DNA of 64,000 nt, from contig JALIZF010001619.1 in assembly GCA_029948255.1 (NCBI GenBank), forward strand, positions 186,001 through 250,000. Reading direction: 5' to 3'. This document shows positions 61,273 to 64,000 of the stretch, in pieces. The position numbers were made by a program, and so were the translations under genes. This DNA is from Telmatactis stephensoni (lineage: Eukaryota > Cnidaria > Anthozoa > Actiniaria > Isophelliidae). The notes under the pieces are model-generated. The model saw only the letters and a program-made list of their open reading frames with translations. It was not told the DNA's origin and did no database searches. The stretch's first letter is position 1; every line of letters begins with the position of its first letter.

Positions 61273-61500
61273 TGAGGTTTTTCAGTCACGTGATATTGGC
61301 GGGCAAACGTAAGCCGAGGAAAGCGAAAACAGTGGAAAAATCACAAGGAATGAATTTGATTATACAAACATGGACATTTATCAAGCTTTCCAGCGACTTA
61401 CTAAATTTCCAAACTATTCCATAAGAAGCCAAACTCATCACAAATTTGTCCGCCAGTATGGCGCGAACAATGGATATGACGTCACGTGAAAAACCTCAAT
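61273..61500. mobile_element. MITE with CACGTGA ends
   Basis: Ends TTGAGGTTTTTCAGTCACGT and ACGTCACGTGAAAAACCTCAA are complementary apart from a few bases. About 228 bp, without coding capacity. Confidence 0.8.
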
Positions 61501-61501
61501 T

Positions 61502-61874
61502 GGAGGGTCTGGATGGGGGTGTGCAAATGTCAGTTGTCAGTTAGATTTTGGCCTTTTTGTCGGTTGTCAGTAAGTGGAAATTAATGATTAACAAAGGCTT
61601 TTATTTATTTCTCATGATATTTTTTCTATCTAAGCCAGTTTTACGACCAAAATTCAGCAATTTGACATCCACTTGAACTTTGTCACATGCAACTGTCCCT
61701 GGGAGAGATGGGTTATGGAGAAAAACGACTATTTTTTCGGATTTTGGTTGAATTGTCAGTTAAAAACAGGCTACACAAATGTCAGTTGCCATTTAAATTC
61801 TAAGGCATTTGTCGGTTGTCAGTTAAATTTTGGGCCATTTGTCAGTTGTCAGTTAACCCCATCCAGACCCTCTT
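61502..61874. mobile_element. Inverted-repeat element with GTCAGTT interior
   Basis: Ends GAGGGTCTGGATGGGGGT and ACCCCATCCAGACCCTC are complementary. The interior is dominated by TGTCAGTTGTCAGTTA-type units on the plus strand at both sides. The 114-codon frame across it is repeat-driven and not accepted as a gene. Confidence 0.75.
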
Positions 61875-62561
61875 ATTGGAAAATGCTATCATTTTATCCA
61901 CTGGAAAGGATTTTAATACCCAGCGGACCTTCGTGCAACGAATGGTGGACAGGATTCCGAAATCTTGTCCGATTTTGCGACTTGTCTAACGCCTCCATTA
62001 TAAAAACCATCAACTAAAACCAATAGACAGCTAGCCAAACTAAAAATATCACTTTAGTAAATAAGATAGGAACATACTTACTGTGTAAAACGTCGTATAA
62101 AACTGTAGAAAATCTAGAGCTCTAGTACTGTTGCAGATACTTGCAGATAGATGTGGAAGCGAAGATGTCCAAACTTAGTCATAGCAACATGTTGTTACTA
62201 GGTATACGTCATCTGTGACGTCAAAAACACAGGAAACCCAAAACTTTCTAAGACATTTTGTTCTCTCTTTTTCTTTTCTTTATATCCTTTTTTTCAACTT
62301 GCACTCTTATGTAATACTTTAAAAATTATATGTGAGTTTTATAATGCAAGTGTGTTGCTTATACAATATTTGAAGTATTAATTTTTGACGACAGATAGTG
62401 TGGGCTTTATGGTCTTCCTGTGTAAAAGATAATTATGTAGACTGGTAACTAACAGTTTTGTGTGGAACGCCTTGGCATAAACTAACTAACTAACACTCAA
62501 CTCATCGGAAAGATTCACAATTTTAGTTAATATTTTTATACTGATAGCAATATATTGACGT
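61875..62561 (+). other. ZGPAT upstream region
   Basis: It must contain the ZGPAT promoter and 5' UTR. No specific site can be named. A TGACGTCA lies near 62216. Confidence 0.5.
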
Positions 62562-62609
62562 ATGGATGAAGAACGAATAATAAAAGACATCGAACAATAC
62601 AAAGAACAG
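62562..62609 (+). CDS. ZGPAT: ZGPAT exon 1
   Basis: ATG at 62562, 16 codons, donor GTATTT at 62610. It is the first ATG in an otherwise stop-rich leader, and the residues MDEE match the family start. Confidence 0.85.
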
Positions 62610-64000
62610 GTATTTAATGTTAGATTTAATGCTCCCTTTTATGTAATTATTTATGTATAATTTTGACTGTTGTGTAGTTCCTTCAAATTCAAAATGTCTT
62701 ACAAGCCACTGGCGAGAACGGCCAAGAAGAACTCGTTAAACTACGGGATGATTTAGTAGAACTTATCCATGTATCAGAGGGTAAATATAAATCACACATA
62801 ATTGTTGAATCAATCTCATAACAGACCATGAATAATAATCTATTTGGTAGTCCATATTACTGTTACTAGAGTGATTTTCACCGGACTGTGAAATAGTTAC
62901 TAAGCTAATAGACACTAATAGACTCTGCACCCATTGTTTTCTTTTGTTGCAATACAACTATTAGACACTATTAAACACTGACTATTAGTAATTGTTTCAC
63001 AGTCCGATGAAAATCACTCTAACATGATTTTTTTGTCTGTAGAGAGTTTATTATCCTTAAAAAAGAGCAAACTTCTTCAATTACTTGATGAACAAGAACC
63101 AAGTGGGTCATCCAATTCTGATACTTTGGACCTTCAAGACAGTACTTCACAAGTATAAATAATATGAATTTATGAATATTTTGAATGATTGAAAATAAAA
63201 AGTACATGTATTTTTTTATAAAATTCTATTTGCATTTAATCTTCTTTGTCATTTGATCTTGATAGCAAAAGCTTTTCTAGTGCAAACCAAGCAAGTCTAT
63301 AGAAAAGTATCAGAAACTTACAAGGGGATTTTCAACCCCTTACAAGTTTTTGAAAGTATCTAATTCACAAGAATACTTATTACTCTACACATACAACTGC
63401 ACAAATCATTACTTCATTTTGTCTTTTATTATAGTCAGAAAGCCAGATAAGCGAAAACATTGAAGAAGATGATATTATAGGAACAAAGTGTAGAGTATCA
63501 TATACCCAGGTATTGATAACAAATTGAAGTAATGATAATGATAATAATGGTATTTATTTTGATAACCAATGGATGTGGCTATCTAACATGAAAATAACAA
63601 CAAAAAGGCCAACATTAATTTAACTTTAGCCACAAACACTTAATTACACATATTTAAATAGACAATGATTAATAAAGCATTTCTTGTAATGTTCAGTTTT
63701 GATCTTTGGTAGAAATATGTAAGTGCTACCTATATATGAGCCAAAATCTATTAAAGAAACCACATTTTGCTAAAATGGATATCATGCCAAATTGTAACTT
63801 CTCCATGATTTCCTAACCAGAAGTTAAGGGGGATTTTTGATCAAAACTCCACACAGACTTCATCAAAACAATGATGTTTTTGTCACATCTTTGAATCATC
63901 ATGCTTTGTTGCTTAATTTATCACAGGAATGGGGTGTGTCAGAGCACCACAACGCAATGGTTTTCAGTGTAGAGATAGAAGATGATATTGATGACCCAGA
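62562..64000 (+). CDS. ZGPAT: ZGPAT-like zinc finger and G-patch protein, N-terminal part
   Basis: Five exons are visible: 62562-62609, 62678-62780, 63043-63152, 63435-63509 and 63927 to the window edge, with matching phases. The protein starts MDEERIIKDIEQYKEQ and goes on through ELVKLRDDLVELIHVSEESL, then SLKKSKLLQLLDEQ, and IIGTKCRVSYTQEWGVSEHH followed by NAMV. This order (M-D-E-E start, coiled N-terminus, G-T-K..Y..W-G..H-N-A-M-V) matches vertebrate ZGPAT. SMNDC1/SPF30 shares a similar N-terminus but not the W-G..H-N-A-M-V block. Family members are nuclear; human ZGPAT is a transcription repressor. The CCCH finger, Tudor-like and G-patch parts lie to the right of the window. Confidence 0.9.
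62678..62780 (+). CDS. ZGPAT: ZGPAT exon 2
   Basis: Acceptor TGTGTAG, donor GTAAAT. It encodes FLQIQNVLQATGENGQEELV and on to LIHVSE, a helical segment. Phase 0 to phase 1. Confidence 0.87.
62865..63022. mobile_element. MITE in ZGPAT intron
   Basis: Ends AGAGTGATTTTCACCGGACT and CCGATGAAAATCACTCT are complementary and bordered by TA on both sides. About 155 bp, ending 20 bp before the acceptor of exon 3. Confidence 0.8.
63043..63152 (+). CDS. ZGPAT: ZGPAT exon 3
   Basis: Acceptor CTGTAG, donor GTATAA at 63153. It encodes SLLSLKKSKLLQLLDEQEPS and on to DLQDSTSQ; the family motif S-L-V-S-V-R-K-S-S-L-L fits. Confidence 0.87.
63435..63509 (+). CDS. ZGPAT: ZGPAT exon 4
   Basis: Acceptor TTATAG, donor GTATTG at 63510. 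25 codons: SESQISENIEEDDIIGTKCR then VSYTQ. Acidic stretch followed by the G-T-K motif; phase 0 at both ends. Confidence 0.87.
63927..64000 (+). CDS. ZGPAT: ZGPAT exon 5, cut by window edge
   Basis: Acceptor TCACAG. It encodes EWGVSEHHNAMVFSVEIEDD and on to IDDP, still open at base 64000. W-G..H-N-A-M-V is the strongest family match in the window. Confidence 0.88.

Noticed and set aside
61673..62017. 114-codon frame upstream of ZGPAT
   Set aside because: Most of it is the GTCAGTT repeat of an inverted-repeat element; no similarity to a known protein.
62562..64000. SMNDC1 (SPF30) instead of ZGPAT
   Set aside because: The helical N-terminus is similar in both families, but the G-T-K..W-G..H-N-A-M-V block fits ZGPAT and no SMN-type Tudor start is seen at this place.

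Overview
The window is animal nuclear DNA: AT-rich, with GT-AG introns and short exons. It holds a laminin gamma chain, an NPDC1-type membrane protein, a ZGPAT-type nuclear protein and extracellular mosaic proteins built from von Willebrand A domains. Large introns packed with palindromic non-autonomous transposons, and this gene set, suggest a cnidarian, most likely an anthozoan (coral or sea anemone). That assignment is inference; no marker gene proves it.

Layout. (1) 108-12125, plus strand: the 3' three quarters of a laminin gamma-1-like gene (12 exons; the N-terminal LN region lies left of the window), ending with a conserved C-terminal Cys and a Glu third from the end. Its introns carry a foldback element, a 25-bp minisatellite and several dispersed repeats. 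(2) 12126-18126: repeat-rich intergenic DNA. (3) 18127-26550, minus strand: an eight-exon NPDC1 homologue (signal peptide, Cys-rich head, charged stalk, TM segment, conserved cytoplasmic tail). (4) 26551-32575: intergenic, with a tRNA-derived SINE. (5) About 31394-43499 and 45343-60296: a tandem segmental duplication, each copy carrying one gene for a secreted protein (signal peptide, F5/8C-like domain, seven VWA domains, EGF). Copy A is open throughout. Copy B has frameshifts or a stop in VWA1, VWA2 and VWA3 only. Each copy has its own later insertions; copy B has a 2.4-kb pair of nested palindromes absent from copy A. Both copies end in a 39-bp self-complementary minisatellite. (6) 62562-64000, plus strand: first five exons of a ZGPAT homologue, cut by the window edge.

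How the genes relate. Laminin gamma (basement membrane) and the F5/8C-VWA-EGF proteins (extracellular adhesion or matrix) act outside the cell; NPDC1 is a membrane protein and ZGPAT a nuclear one. Nothing shows joint regulation. The most unusual local feature is the duplicated seven-VWA gene: every VWA exon and the EGF exon is a phase 1-1 cassette, and all seven domains lack the first MIDAS aspartate.

Caution: single-base frame breaks also occur in the laminin gene (6641-6643) and in NPDC1 (about 25351-25420), so some indels may be assembly errors rather than biology.
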